Shown here: piece by piece, positions 7,380 through 16,453 of the stretch
Numbering within the stretch: the stretch's first letter is position 1
How the letters are laid out: each line of letters opens with the position of its first letter
Source of the DNA: Ignavibacteria bacterium
GTDB taxonomy: Bacteria; Bacteroidota; Ignavibacteria; Tepidaquicellales; Tepidaquicellaceae
Reading direction: 5' to 3'
Assembly: GCA_019694675.1 (NCBI GenBank)
Contig: JAIBBK010000028.1
Location: 1-64,000 of the forward strand
Length of the DNA: 64,000 bases
Program-made: the position numbers and the translations under genes
Notes under the pieces: generated by a model
What the model saw: the letters and a program-made list of their open reading frames with translations, nothing else
Told to the model about the DNA's origin: nothing
The model's database searches: none

Positions 7380-9481
7380 ACTTTTATCGCGTCTAACAAA
7401 ATTGCCGTGTCGTAAATGCTGTCACCTACATCTCCGCAGATGAACTCGATCACAATTGTTTGTCCCCGGTAAGGCGTCACGTCAAACGTGGATGTCTGCC
7501 AGTCTGTCATAAACACGCCTCCCTGGTCAAATACAATTCCGGGAGATACCGCAACAAGCTGTCCAACCATGTTTGTGTCTGCACCGAACTGCAGCGCGAT
7601 CTGATCAATGTTCTTTGAAAGCAGAGTAACTTCAGATCCGTCCTGCTTTCTCAGAACTATTCTGAAGTAATCCTGAAACTGCGAGTGAATGTATTCGAGG
7701 AATTCCTCGGAAAGGAAGTTCCACCTTACTGTCAGCTGTGACTGGTTGTTTGCCACCGTAAAGCACTGCGAGATCGAACCGCTTGATGTAGTGAATCCAA
7801 GACCGGTGGAAATTATTCCCATGAACGTTCCCTGATCGGCTCCGAGTGTGCCAAGCCTGTTGATGACACGGCCGTCGCCAACTTTTGTCCATCCGTCAAT
7901 CTTTCCGGATTCAAAGTCGCTGTTTTCAAGTGAAAGTGAATACTTGAGATCGTCATTGTTTCCGGGACCCTTTTGAAAATTTGCATTGGGATTCTGAGGA
8001 TCGGCAGCAACAAAATAGCTTTGGCCCGACGTAAGGCCGGTGATCGCCATCCTCTTTGTAATTGAATCTGCTATCATCTTTGCAAATGCTCCGTTGACTG
8101 TCTTATCGTAACCGAAATATGTCTTGCAGCCCTTGCCGATGAACGCATTGGCAAGGTCGGGATTCTTGGTGCTCGAACACGAGTTGTTCAGAATGATAGT
8201 GTTCGGGAATGTTCCTGCCAGATTAGATATGAACAGGTTTGTGATCGCCCACACATCTCCCCTGTCTTCCGCAGTTCCTGTGTTTGTGATCTTGATGTTC
8301 TTGAAGATTGAAATCCTGCCCGCCTGAAGGAGGGCCTTATAAGTTTCCTTATATACCGTCGCATTTGTATCAACACGCTCCCCGGTAAGTATTGCCTTAC
8401 CGTTACTGCCGTGAGTTGCGAATACGATGTACCCGTACTGAGTCATGTCAAAAAGTGAGGTCACTGTGGCCTCAGTATTTATGAGCGACTTTACCGTAAA
8501 GTTTTTGCACGGGGCATTCTGCAGTCTTGCTATGATGACAGGGCGTTCGTTGTTTACCCATACTGCCTCGTACGGTGAAACGATCAGCACACTCCTGTTT
8601 CCTACTGTGTTGTTGTCGATCAGAATGTTGTCTGTGTTTCCTTTGCCCGGCCCCGTACCGAGGAAATCATTTTCTCCGATCGTCTGCCTTGATGCGGGAA
8701 TCTCCACCACTGCCTGGCGTCTGCCCGTGTCACTGCTCATTCCGCCGCGTGTTTCGTTTACAGACATTATCATTCCGCCCGTTAGCCCGTTTGTATATGT
8801 TATGTTCAAAGCGGTGTTACCGTCCCTCACAACAGACGCAACTCCCGGCTGGCTTTCAATCCAGGTCTTCAGCTGTCCTACGGCTGTCTCTATGTTATTG
8901 GGATTTCCCCCAAGGTATGTTACCAGTTGCCCCTTGGCATTGTTCTGTGTTGAAAGCACTACATTCACCTGGCCGGAGTTCAGCTGTCCGTAAACCGATA
9001 CGCTGACTGTCTGCGAACTCAATGTAGCCGTTGCTGTGCCCGAGCTCACATTTCCCGTAGCCTTAAGCTTGATAGTTCCTGCGCTGGTTTCTGTTACAAT
9101 GAATTTACCGCTGTAAACATTGTCTCCCTTGATGTCATCTCCGTTGAGGATCAGGCCGTTGTCATACATTATGCCGACCTCTGAAATGGTGTTACCGTTG
9201 TCATCTGTTTTGACAAGCTTGGCGGACGAATCCGTGAAGTATGTTCCGCTTGGGACCGTCAGCCTTGCAAACAGTGTATCCGGCGTATTGACTGTCAGTA
9301 TGTCGGGTGTGACGCTCAATGTGCCTATACTGCCTGTCGGAGGATTGACGGGCGGATTAGTCGATGAGTTGTCTTCGCTGCATCCGTGGTAAACTGTTCC
9401 GACAAGCAGCAAAAGCGAAACTAAAAACACCAAACGATAGAATCGAATTTTTCCTGTGAATAGATCTGATGTGGTTTTCAT
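7373..9481 (-). CDS. Predicted secreted lipoprotein with caspase-like (clan CD) His/Cys core
   Basis: About 702 residues. The ATG at 9481 is chosen because it has a GAAAGG ribosome-binding site and starts just before the signal sequence; an in-frame start 33 bp upstream lacks one. A hydrophobic stretch leads to Cys34 (VYHGC), a plausible lipid-attachment cysteine, then a Ser/Pro/Asn-rich linker and an Ig-like domain (~52-165). The middle region has strands ending in YIVFATHGSNGK (His357) and NTIILNNSCSSTK (Cys435). This His/Cys spacing and 'HG ... SC' pattern resembles clan CD peptidases (caspase, gingipain C25, CHAT). The C-terminal ~190 residues (WNFLSEEFLEYIHSQFQDYF onward) form a beta-sandwich like choice-of-anchor domains. 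No type IX tail is present. Protease activity is inferred. Confidence 0.6.
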   Translation of the reverse strand: MKTTSDLFTGKIRFYRLVFLVSLLLLVGTVYHGCSEDNSSTNPPVNPPTGSIGTLSVTPDILTVNTPDTLFARLTVPSGTYFTDSSAKLVKTDDNGNTISEVGIMYDNGLILNGDDIKGDNVYSGKFIVTETSAGTIKLKATGNVSSGTATATLSSQTVSVSVYGQLNSGQVNVVLSTQNNAKGQLVTYLGGNPNNIETAVGQLKTWIESQPGVASVVRDGNTALNITYTNGLTGGMIMSVNETRGGMSSDTGRRQAVVEIPASRQTIGENDFLGTGPGKGNTDNILIDNNTVGNRSVLIVSPYEAVWVNNERPVIIARLQNAPCKNFTVKSLINTEATVTSLFDMTQYGYIVFATHGSNGKAILTGERVDTNATVYKETYKALLQAGRISIFKNIKITNTGTAEDRGDVWAITNLFISNLAGTFPNTIILNNSCSSTKNPDLANAFIGKGCKTYFGYDKTVNGAFAKMIADSITKRMAITGLTSGQSYFVAADPQNPNANFQKGPGNNDDLKYSLSLENSDFESGKIDGWTKVGDGRVINRLGTLGADQGTFMGIISTGLGFTTSSGSISQCFTVANNQSQLTVRWNFLSEEFLEYIHSQFQDYFRIVLRKQDGSEVTLLSKNIDQIALQFGADTNMVGQLVAVSPGIVFDQGGVFMTDWQTSTFDVTPYRGQTIVIEFICGDVGDSIYDTAILLDAIKVN

Positions 9482-9878
9482 TTGTGTGCCTTTCAAATTG
9501 GTTGTTATCTGCAACTAATTCATGCCGCATATTTCATACCACAAAAACGCTATATGCGAGCTTTATTGGATGATGTACGAACTTGACTGTGGATAAAATC
9601 CACATAAGTGTAAATGAGAAGGGATAATTTCCTCAGTTTTTTGTATTTACAGATCTGTTACTTCTTTCGGCACAGAATTTGCACCTCCTGTTCGGCTCAG
9701 AATCTGCCGGGGCACTTTGTATCCTGAGCAGAAATCGCTCTGGACTGTATTAAATACATTGCTATTCGCGCTCCGATCATAAATTTGTTTCTTTCTGTTC
9801 ATTGCATAATGTACAGTTCCGGAATGACGTTCTTACATGAATATGGAGCAGAACTCTCCTGACATATCTGTACTTAAT
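9482..9878. other. Intergenic region without a gene
   Basis: This ~400-bp stretch lies between the lipoprotein gene and the 3' end of the next minus-strand gene. It should contain the lipoprotein promoter and the end of the upstream transcript. I see no RNA gene, strong hairpin with a T-run, or credible short coding frame. Confidence 0.5.
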
Positions 9879-11963
9879 TTACGGAATTGACACAGTCACA
9901 AAATTATATGCATTGTTGTCAACCAGCAAAGCGTCAGACGCATCTGTTATTTCATCTCCGTTCACGTCAGAGCTGACATATCCCGTAACGAAGTTGAATG
10001 CATCATTGTCAACAAGGCTTGCATCCGAAGCATCAATCGCTCCGTCCTGATTCACATCACCCGCAAAGATGCAGAATCCACCTCCTACTCTGAGTGCCAA
10101 GGCAGACACAATTTTCATGTTACTGCCGTATGCTTTTGTAATTGAATCCGTGAAGTTGTACTCCGCATTGCATGAATCGATTCTCTCCGGTGATGCATGG
10201 CTCCATGTCTCGAGATGATTCCTGTGCCTGACCGCATAGTAGTAATTGCTTGCCGGGTTCGAAGCCGGAAAGTTAAAATAAACACAACCCGTGGAATCAA
10301 TTCTCGATGTGTCTCTTCCTGTGACTGCATACGGAGGATTGAAGTCCCTGAGCTCGAGAATAATGTTATCACGCACCATTGAACTTCCGTCATAGAATCC
10401 TTCGAGATACAGTTTCACTTTGAGATTCTTGCAGGTTCTCGGACCAAGGTCAAGCCGGTAGTTGAGTGAATCAGACTCAAACGAGTTCCACACTGTGCCC
10501 GTATCAGTAAGTGCATAGTAAAACGATTCGGTTCTCAGAGGATATTCGTGCTGATAGCATGCGTTAATGTTGTTGGCGAATAACTGCAGATAACCGACAA
10601 AGAACTTTGCACCTGGAGGAATGAAAACTGAATTAGGAAGAAAGTGCGACAGGTTCTGCGAAAAATTATTGCCCGGCGGAGATACAAGTACGGGAGAATT
10701 GTATATCAAAGCTCCCGGCTTGCCAAGCGGATTGGAAAGATATATCTGAAGCCTGTATTGCTGTAACCCGGCCGAGGAGTCATTTACAAAGCAGTGGTCT
10801 ATTACATCAATCGGATAGATCTGCGTGCTGTAATTATGGAATGCCGCAACGAATTTTCCGTTGATGCCGGTAAATCCAAGACCGCCGTCCTCTGGAAGGC
10901 ACGGGTCCGCATGATTGTATGCATCCGGTGTAATTGTATGGCAGTACTGCCGCTGAAAGTCCGTTACATCACCCGGCAATGCCTTCACTATCACAATGTC
11001 TTCCTGAGGTTCCCAGAGCGTCGGCAGTCTCAGGTCAACTGAAGTAAATGCGGTTGATGCCGAAAACACAGTGTCAAACACAAACGATGAATTCTCTGTA
11101 TTGATCGAAGAGACGCGAAAATCATTTATAACATGAGGAGTGTTGTTCACGACTCTTATGCCGAGCGTGTCCGGGAAGCCAAACGGAAACGGCAGCTTTC
11201 CCATTGTGTGGATGCTGAGTATCTCTACTACGTCCGGTGAGGCATCCCCAAACCTTGTTTCCGGACGACTGCCTGAGATCGTAAGCGTGTCAGAGTGAGC
11301 AATACTGCCTGTGTTGAAAGCAATGGAAGACGCAAGCGAGTCATTGCCCGAAACCGTTGGTGAACCTACAGGCAGTGCGAGCGGGCCGGTAGTCTCATAC
11401 TCGAATGCCACATAGATACCGGAATCGGCGATCGCAGTGAATGGAAATGTTCCGGGACCGCCCGCAGGCACATCTATGCTGTACGTGCCCTCGCCTGCCG
11501 GCAGTGAAAGAGATCCGTCAATGAGTTTTGTCATTCCCGATATCGCTGCCGCAAAGCTCGTGCCCTTTGAATAAGCCGTGTCGGAAGTGTTTTGAAGATA
11601 GACACGGAGTAGCCCGGTTGATGCAATGTTCTGAAAGTCAAGAGCTATCCATGTCCATCCTGCGGATGTAACCGGGTTGCTTCCGAACTGCGAGTTCTTC
11701 ATTTCTTCGGGTGTGATAAGATAACAGGCCCTTATGAATCTTCTGCTTCCCTGCGGTGCACACGGCGCGGTAACATTCGCACCGCTGTTCGGGAGTACGG
11801 ATTTAACCGAACCCGAAATGCTTCTCATTACGGAACGTCCGTTCTCCGTTAAGTGACCTGAAACGGGATGCAGATGCTGTTGATCGCGGCTCTGGAGTTT
11901 CACCTGGGAGAAGACGGCCCCGCCGAAGAACAGTACTGCAAATATTACGGTTATTGCTTTCAT
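9879..11963 (-). CDS. Large secreted protein with RNxLETWS/dockerin tail
   Basis: This 694-residue exported protein starts with a clear signal peptide (MKAITVIFAVLFFGGAVFSQ) preceded by an AAAGGAAG ribosome-binding site. The body is rich in beta-strand, Ser/Thr and Asn, with no catalytic motif I recognise. A segment around residues 90-200 resembles exported choice-of-anchor or fibronectin-like modules. The last ~180 residues form the module shared with the GH9, the 401-residue and the 2783-residue proteins: a 'LYLEGFYDG' strand, PPYAV, HRNHLETWSHAS, YGSNMK, then dockerin loops GDVNQDGAIDASD and DVNGDEITDASD, ending FVTVSIP. It is downstream of and co-oriented with two other secreted-protein genes (gap 186 bp). 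Confidence 0.75.
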   Translation of the reverse strand: MKAITVIFAVLFFGGAVFSQVKLQSRDQQHLHPVSGHLTENGRSVMRSISGSVKSVLPNSGANVTAPCAPQGSRRFIRACYLITPEEMKNSQFGSNPVTSAGWTWIALDFQNIASTGLLRVYLQNTSDTAYSKGTSFAAAISGMTKLIDGSLSLPAGEGTYSIDVPAGGPGTFPFTAIADSGIYVAFEYETTGPLALPVGSPTVSGNDSLASSIAFNTGSIAHSDTLTISGSRPETRFGDASPDVVEILSIHTMGKLPFPFGFPDTLGIRVVNNTPHVINDFRVSSINTENSSFVFDTVFSASTAFTSVDLRLPTLWEPQEDIVIVKALPGDVTDFQRQYCHTITPDAYNHADPCLPEDGGLGFTGINGKFVAAFHNYSTQIYPIDVIDHCFVNDSSAGLQQYRLQIYLSNPLGKPGALIYNSPVLVSPPGNNFSQNLSHFLPNSVFIPPGAKFFVGYLQLFANNINACYQHEYPLRTESFYYALTDTGTVWNSFESDSLNYRLDLGPRTCKNLKVKLYLEGFYDGSSMVRDNIILELRDFNPPYAVTGRDTSRIDSTGCVYFNFPASNPASNYYYAVRHRNHLETWSHASPERIDSCNAEYNFTDSITKAYGSNMKIVSALALRVGGGFCIFAGDVNQDGAIDASDASLVDNDAFNFVTGYVSSDVNGDEITDASDALLVDNNAYNFVTVSIP

Positions 11964-12149
11964 ATTGCTTCCTTTGCTGTTTGGGATTTGTCAATTTAGA
12001 ATTTATGATATCAAATTGCCACGAAAGTATTGGTGTTGTTGATATGAGCAAGCTTCCGTTGATTAAAATGCCGGAACCGGGCAGTTGAATGCCCGGCGCC
12101 GGTTACTGCATTTGTTCTCCCCTTTTCACACACGTGACTGCATATTCGC

Positions 12150-13355
12150 CTACGGCCTGATCACCGATACGAAATTGATCGCATTGTTGACTGCTATAGC
12201 TATGTCCGATGCATCCGTTGTTTCATCACCCGTCAGGTCAGTATTCAGATAACCAGTTGCAAAGTTGTATGCGTCATTATCGATCAGTCCCACATCCGTG
12301 CCGTCAATTGTACCGTCCTGATTTACGTCGCCGCTGAATGTGCAGAACCTGTTTCCGACCTGCTTGAGATTCATTCCGAAAGCTGAGTTAGGCGTCATGG
12401 TGAAGTTGTAGAAGCTCTGCTTAGCGTTGAACATCACCGGATTGGAACTCCAGGTCTCAATCGAGTTTCGGTGATTGAGCTGGATGAAGAATGGCTGTCC
12501 GTCAGGGATTCCGAAAGTGCATGCTTCTCCGGCTCCTGTGGAATCGAGATAGCAGGTAGTTGTGGAAAGTATGCTGAACGGAGGCGCGGGATTTCTGAAT
12601 GTCACGTTTACATAGTCTCCTTCCATTATGTTGATGAACGGAACCAGACTACCCTCAAAGTATGAACGCAAACTCAGAACTGACGGCCTGATTGAGATTA
12701 CCGGAGTGATTGTCTGCAAATCCATCTGAATGATTTCGATCTTGATCTGATCGGTGCTGTCGCCAACCATGTTGCTTGCAAGGTGCAGTGACTGCGGAGA
12801 TGTTGGCCTGATATAGACCTTTGGATCTCCCAACATATTGAATTCGGTCTGAATGAAATTTGCAAACGCCATTATGGTCTGCTGAGGCATCATGCCGGGA
12901 ATGGTGTTGAAGAATTCCACTTGTCCGTCTACCGTTACCCTGATCAGCCCGTTGCCCGCGGCCGGTCCGTTCATTGCAAGAATTGAATCACCTGTGTCGG
13001 TTTTCTTTGTCTTTCCTACCTGATCTCCGTTCTTCAGTGCATTTCCGCCCTTCGTCCACCACCACTCCTTTATTTTGATCTCTCCGGGAGAGGAGAATGT
13101 CAGTGTAGCCGTAGCTCCGGGAGGAATGTTAACACCCCAGAAATTGTAGTCGCTGTTTCCGTTATTGTGCCTGACATTTGTAAATGTCGTGCCGGGAGCA
13201 TTGTTGTCCCATTGTGTCTCGCCTCTTGTGAATACTACGTGAAGGTCATCAACATCCTGTCCTTCTTTATTTTCGAAAGTGATCTTTCTTACATCTGCGT
13301 TTGCCGAGCATGTCATGAAGAGCATGATCGCGAATATTGCGTGTAGTGTTTTCAT
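12150..13355 (-). CDS. Secreted protein with HRNSIETWS/dockerin tail
   Basis: This 401-residue protein has a signal peptide (residues 1-20, cleaved around SANA) and an AAGGAG ribosome-binding site. The N-terminal half (about 21-210) is a beta-rich domain with KITFENKEGQDVDDLHVVF and several Trp residues (EWWWTKGG); I do not recognise it. The C-terminal ~150 residues are the shared tail: FRNPAPPFS, NHRNSIETWSSNP, AFGMNLKQVG, GDVNQDGTIDGTD, DLTGDETTDASD, ending FVSVIRP. The second calcium loop has Thr where others have Asn. It lies 49 bp downstream of a gene for a cohesin-like sorting-tail protein, so the two are probably co-transcribed. Confidence 0.75.
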   Translation of the reverse strand: MKTLHAIFAIMLFMTCSANADVRKITFENKEGQDVDDLHVVFTRGETQWDNNAPGTTFTNVRHNNGNSDYNFWGVNIPPGATATLTFSSPGEIKIKEWWWTKGGNALKNGDQVGKTKKTDTGDSILAMNGPAAGNGLIRVTVDGQVEFFNTIPGMMPQQTIMAFANFIQTEFNMLGDPKVYIRPTSPQSLHLASNMVGDSTDQIKIEIIQMDLQTITPVISIRPSVLSLRSYFEGSLVPFINIMEGDYVNVTFRNPAPPFSILSTTTCYLDSTGAGEACTFGIPDGQPFFIQLNHRNSIETWSSNPVMFNAKQSFYNFTMTPNSAFGMNLKQVGNRFCTFSGDVNQDGTIDGTDVGLIDNDAYNFATGYLNTDLTGDETTDASDIAIAVNNAINFVSVIRP

Positions 13356-13404
13356 TTTATGATTTCTCCTTTTTGAGTTTTTGTTTTTGACATTTTTTAT
13401 TGTG

Positions 13405-14253
13405 TCACTTCACAAGGACCATTTTCATTACCTTCGAATATCCGCCTGCAATGATCCTGTAGAAATACATTCCGCTCGAAAGGCCGTTTGCACTGAATTC
13501 GATTTTGTGTTCACCGGCTTCAACATTTCGGTCAATAAGCGTCCTCACTTCTTTTCCGGCAATGTCGTAAACCTTCATCGTCACATTGCTCTGTACGGGC
13601 AATGCAAACTTTATCGTTGTCGTAGGATTGAACGGATTCGGGTAGTTCTGTGAAATGCTGTACTCATTCGGGAGCTGAACAGGATTGTCCGGATCAGCAG
13701 GAACGTTGCCTGAGTATGTTTCGAATCTGATCTCGCCTGTTACGTCAGTATGTCTGTTGTTTTCGAAGCAGAAGATCTTTGTTCTCAGCTTTGACTCTTC
13801 GCCCGCCCATAAAAGCATTGCATTTTGAACAGCAAAGTCTCCGCCGTTTGATGTAACGCGGATCTTCGCAATCAGAAGTCCCTCGCGCTTTGATGCAACC
13901 CGCTGAAGATCGCTCTTATCTCCGGGAGCTGGATTGCTTGCAAGCCTGATCATGTTGCCGCTTACAGAAGGGTTTCTCGGCCTCAAAATCTCCGGGAGAT
14001 CCGAGCCGGTAATTTCACAGCTCAGGTTTCCGCCCTTCAGCAGTTCACTGTTGAATGTTATGAAGTACTGCCCGAGCGAGTAAGTTATTCCGGCGCTCTC
14101 CTCATTAGCCGGATTGAGGGTGATCGTGAATTCAAATGAACCGGCGGATGTAAATGCCGGCTCAGAGATCGCCAGTTTGTACGGCGCCGCGTTGCCGTAA
14201 CCGCTCATTACGAACAGCACGAACAAAGATACCAGAACAGTCAGTGTTCTCAT
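13405..14253 (-). CDS. Secreted type IX sorting-tail protein with possible cohesin-like domain
   Basis: About 282 residues. The ATG at 14253 is chosen because GGAG lies 9 nt upstream and it begins directly with the signal peptide (MRTLTVLVSLFVLFVMSGYG); longer in-frame starts add a polar non-signal stretch. Residues ~23-185 look like a single beta-sandwich: strands around FEFTITLNP, YFITFNSELLKGGNL and GLLIAKIRVTS follow the order seen in cohesin domains, but similarity is by pattern only. The tail contains ISQNYPNPFNPTTTIKFALP and ends MKMVLVK, a standard type-A sorting domain. If the cohesin reading is right, this surface protein could hold the dockerin-tail protein encoded immediately downstream. 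Confidence 0.7.
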   Translation of the reverse strand: MRTLTVLVSLFVLFVMSGYGNAAPYKLAISEPAFTSAGSFEFTITLNPANEESAGITYSLGQYFITFNSELLKGGNLSCEITGSDLPEILRPRNPSVSGNMIRLASNPAPGDKSDLQRVASKREGLLIAKIRVTSNGGDFAVQNAMLLWAGEESKLRTKIFCFENNRHTDVTGEIRFETYSGNVPADPDNPVQLPNEYSISQNYPNPFNPTTTIKFALPVQSNVTMKVYDIAGKEVRTLIDRNVEAGEHKIEFSANGLSSGMYFYRIIAGGYSKVMKMVLVK

Positions 14254-14565
14254 TTTTTGCATCTCCTTTCTTTCACCGCAATCTTCTGTGCGGTTTTGAT
14301 TTGTTGAATTTTTTCCTGAGGACAGTCCGCCCGCCTTCTGAGCACCTGTCTTGTTTTGTGTCCGGATCATTTCTTTCTCCTTTGGTTGATGTTTATTGTT
14401 TGTTGATTTGAAGCAAACTTAAGCGCATGCTGACGGCGAACCAAAGAGAGTTTTGAGAGTTTTCTCACTGCAACTTGGCAGGGAAATTTGCAAAACACCT
14501 CAATACGAGGCACAAATGGCTTTTTTGACTGTTTCTATTCTCACACGCACGGGGTAATTTCTCAC
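14254..14565. other. Divergent intergenic region
   Basis: About 310 bp between the sorting-tail gene (minus) and the helical-repeat gene (plus). It should hold both promoters. No RNA gene or conserved hairpin was recognised. Confidence 0.4.
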
Positions 14566-16023
14566 ATGCAAAACAGCCGGCTGGCGGAGATACTGGCAAC
14601 ATTCAGCAAGGAGGAGTTAAAGGACTTCGGCAAATTCCTGCAGTCGCCTTTCGTAAAGACGCGCAGAAACATCATGCCGTTGTTTGAATTGCTGAAGTCG
14701 GTTCATCCGGATTTCGCAAAGCTTGATGACAGAGAAAAATTTTTCGGACAGCTCTTTCGCGGAGAGAAGTTCAGTGAAAAGAAGCTTATTAATCTCACGA
14801 GCGATCTTACGAAAGAGGCCGAGAACTTCCTCAAGCACGTTGCCCTTGAAAACAGTGAGACCGATTCACTGCTTTTTCTGAGCAAAGGTTACTACGACAA
14901 GAAGCTTCTCACACATTCGATGCGCGTACTGAATTCGTTTGAGAAGAAACTTCAACCGGGATTCTCTCCGGGTAAGGATTACTATGCAAAGCTGAGGCAG
15001 TCCGAGTTTCTGAAAGGCGCTTACTTTACGCAGAAGAATGACTTCGGGGGACTCATCGAAACAAAAAAGAGGTACTTCGAAGCATCGGCGGTTCAGTTCA
15101 TCTTCGATTACATACAACTGTTAAGTTCGGTTGAGACGATCCTCACTACTTACGGCAAGCCCCTCGGCAATAAGTTCATTGAGTCCGTTTTCAGTCTTGT
15201 GGATATTGACAAGCTGTTTGCCGAGATAGACAAGAGCAACATCTCCCACAAGTATCTGATCGCACTTCATTACTACTATCTGAAGACGATCACCGAGCCG
15301 GAGAACAAGGACCACTATTACAGATTAAGAGATGAACTTTACGGCAATCTCGATAAGCTTGATCGGGAGGAGCGTTACATAATTTTCAATCAGCTTTCAA
15401 ATTACTGTCTCGAGGAAGTGAGCAGGAAGAATGAACCGTTCTTCAAAGAAGCTCTTGACGTGTGCAGGAAGATGATCGAAAGCGGTTCGTATTCATTTTC
15501 GGAGAATGAGTTCATGCAGGTGATGACTTACCGGAACATAATACTTCTTTCCAATGCCGTGAAGGATGACAAGTGGTTTGAATACTTCATAGAGAATCAC
15601 GGTGAACTGCTGAGTCCCGAATACAGGGAAGACATGAAGAACTTTGCGCTCGGCAATCTCTGGTTTCTGAGGAAGGATTTTGAGAAGTCGCTTGTCAGCA
15701 TTTCGAAGATCCAGAACGAATTCTTCCTTTTCAAGTCGGACCTCCGCAACATACTGCTGAAGATCTATTACGAGCTTGGCTACTATGAGCAGGCATATTC
15801 CCTCATTGATTCATACAAGCATTTTCTTTCCAGCACGAAGGAAATCTCGAAGGAGTACATAGTTCAGTACGAAGCATTCATCAGGAGGTATTTGCAGTTG
15901 CTCAAGATCAAATCGGGTAAGTCCCGCGACCTTCCCGGAATCATCCGCAAAGAACTCTCCCGCGAAACCCGCATCGTAAACAGAAACTGGCTGATAGAAA
16001 AGGCGGATGAGCTTATTAAGTAG
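14566..16023 (+). CDS. Uncharacterised alpha-helical (TPR-like) cytoplasmic protein
   Basis: About 485 residues, starting at the ATG at 14566 (MQNSRLAEIL) rather than an upstream in-frame start whose extension looks non-coding. The opening SKEELKDFGKFLQSPFVKTRRN is characteristic of a widespread Bacteroidota/Ignavibacteria family of unknown function ('LxxxExxxFxxFLxSPFxNxxxxL'). The rest is almost entirely amphipathic helix, with TPR-like pairs near the C-terminus (FEKSLVSISKIQNEFF, YYEQAYSLIDSYKHFL). No signal peptide, membrane helix or active-site motif is present. A scaffold or regulatory role is possible. It stands alone, with a repeat-rich gap downstream. Confidence 0.7.
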   Translation: MQNSRLAEILATFSKEELKDFGKFLQSPFVKTRRNIMPLFELLKSVHPDFAKLDDREKFFGQLFRGEKFSEKKLINLTSDLTKEAENFLKHVALENSETDSLLFLSKGYYDKKLLTHSMRVLNSFEKKLQPGFSPGKDYYAKLRQSEFLKGAYFTQKNDFGGLIETKKRYFEASAVQFIFDYIQLLSSVETILTTYGKPLGNKFIESVFSLVDIDKLFAEIDKSNISHKYLIALHYYYLKTITEPENKDHYYRLRDELYGNLDKLDREERYIIFNQLSNYCLEEVSRKNEPFFKEALDVCRKMIESGSYSFSENEFMQVMTYRNIILLSNAVKDDKWFEYFIENHGELLSPEYREDMKNFALGNLWFLRKDFEKSLVSISKIQNEFFLFKSDLRNILLKIYYELGYYEQAYSLIDSYKHFLSSTKEISKEYIVQYEAFIRRYLQLLKIKSGKSRDLPGIIRKELSRETRIVNRNWLIEKADELIK

Positions 16024-16042
16024 TGCAGATTCCAACAACAAC

Positions 16043-16076
16043 CTCTCCCCTTGGGGAAAGGGCAGGATGGGGTGGG
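16043..16076. repeat. GC-rich intergenic hairpin element (TCCCCTTGGGGA type)
   Basis: A TCCCC-TT-GGGGA hairpin followed by AAGGGCAGGATGGGGTG begins 20 bp after the stop of the preceding gene. Two similar elements lie at about 40860-40890 and 40941-40975. Together they form a family of ~35-bp extragenic hairpins; this copy may also terminate transcription. Confidence 0.6.
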
Positions 16077-16104
16077 AATACAAACTCCCTCTCCAGCGGC
16101 GGGG

Positions 16105-16287
16105 GGTGGGTATACAATCTCCCCCTCCAGCGGAGGCCCGTCTGCCGGTCGAAGTGCTCTATGTAAATTCCAGATTGCTCGCTATTGTGCCATCTCAATT
16201 TGTCACAGGATTGACGGGCAGGCCTGACCGACATACACACAGAAGCCTTTGTCTGTAAAACCGCAGGCGGGGGGCCGGGGGGTGGGT
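16105..16287 (+). repeat. 183-bp dispersed repeat, copy 1 (left edge of defence island)
   Basis: This segment recurs in the same orientation and at the same length at 39430-39612 with only a handful of mismatches. It begins GGTGGGTA, contains a CCCCCTCC/GGAG hairpin, a unique middle (GTCGAAGTGCTCTATG ... ATTTGTCACAGGATTGACGG) and a right part with AGAAGCCTTTGTCTGTA, and ends in a G-rich run. Complementary arms GCCCGTC and GACGGGC lie about 75 bp apart. Open frames across it on either strand are Pro/Gly-rich artefacts. Confidence 0.85.
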
Positions 16288-16388
16288 ATCTCTCCCCCTC
16301 CAGCGGAGGGGGCCGGGGGGTGGGTATCTCTCCCCCTCCAGCGGAGGGGGCCGGGGGGTGGGTATCTCTCCCCCTCCAGCGCAGGCCT
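16275..16388. repeat. 38-bp GC-rich tandem repeat, three copies
   Basis: Units start at 16275, 16313 and 16351 and are nearly identical: CCGGGGGGTGGGTATCTC followed by a perfect CCCCCTCC-AGC-GGAGGGGG hairpin. The third unit runs into a second, partial copy of the 183-bp repeat's right part. Confidence 0.85.
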
Positions 16389-16453
16389 GCCCGACATACA
16401 CACAGAAGCCTTTGTCTGTAATACCGCAGGCGGGGGCCGGGGGGTGGGTCTGA
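16382..16453 (+). repeat. Partial second copy of the 183-bp repeat's right part
   Basis: The segment with GCAGGCCTGC, AGAAGCCTTTGTCTGTA and the terminal G-rich run is repeated here. It ends GGTGGGTCTGAA, exactly as the 39.6-kb copy does, which suggests the left locus arose by internal duplication of the element. The following ~475 bp up to 16930 hold no gene I can support. Confidence 0.75.
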
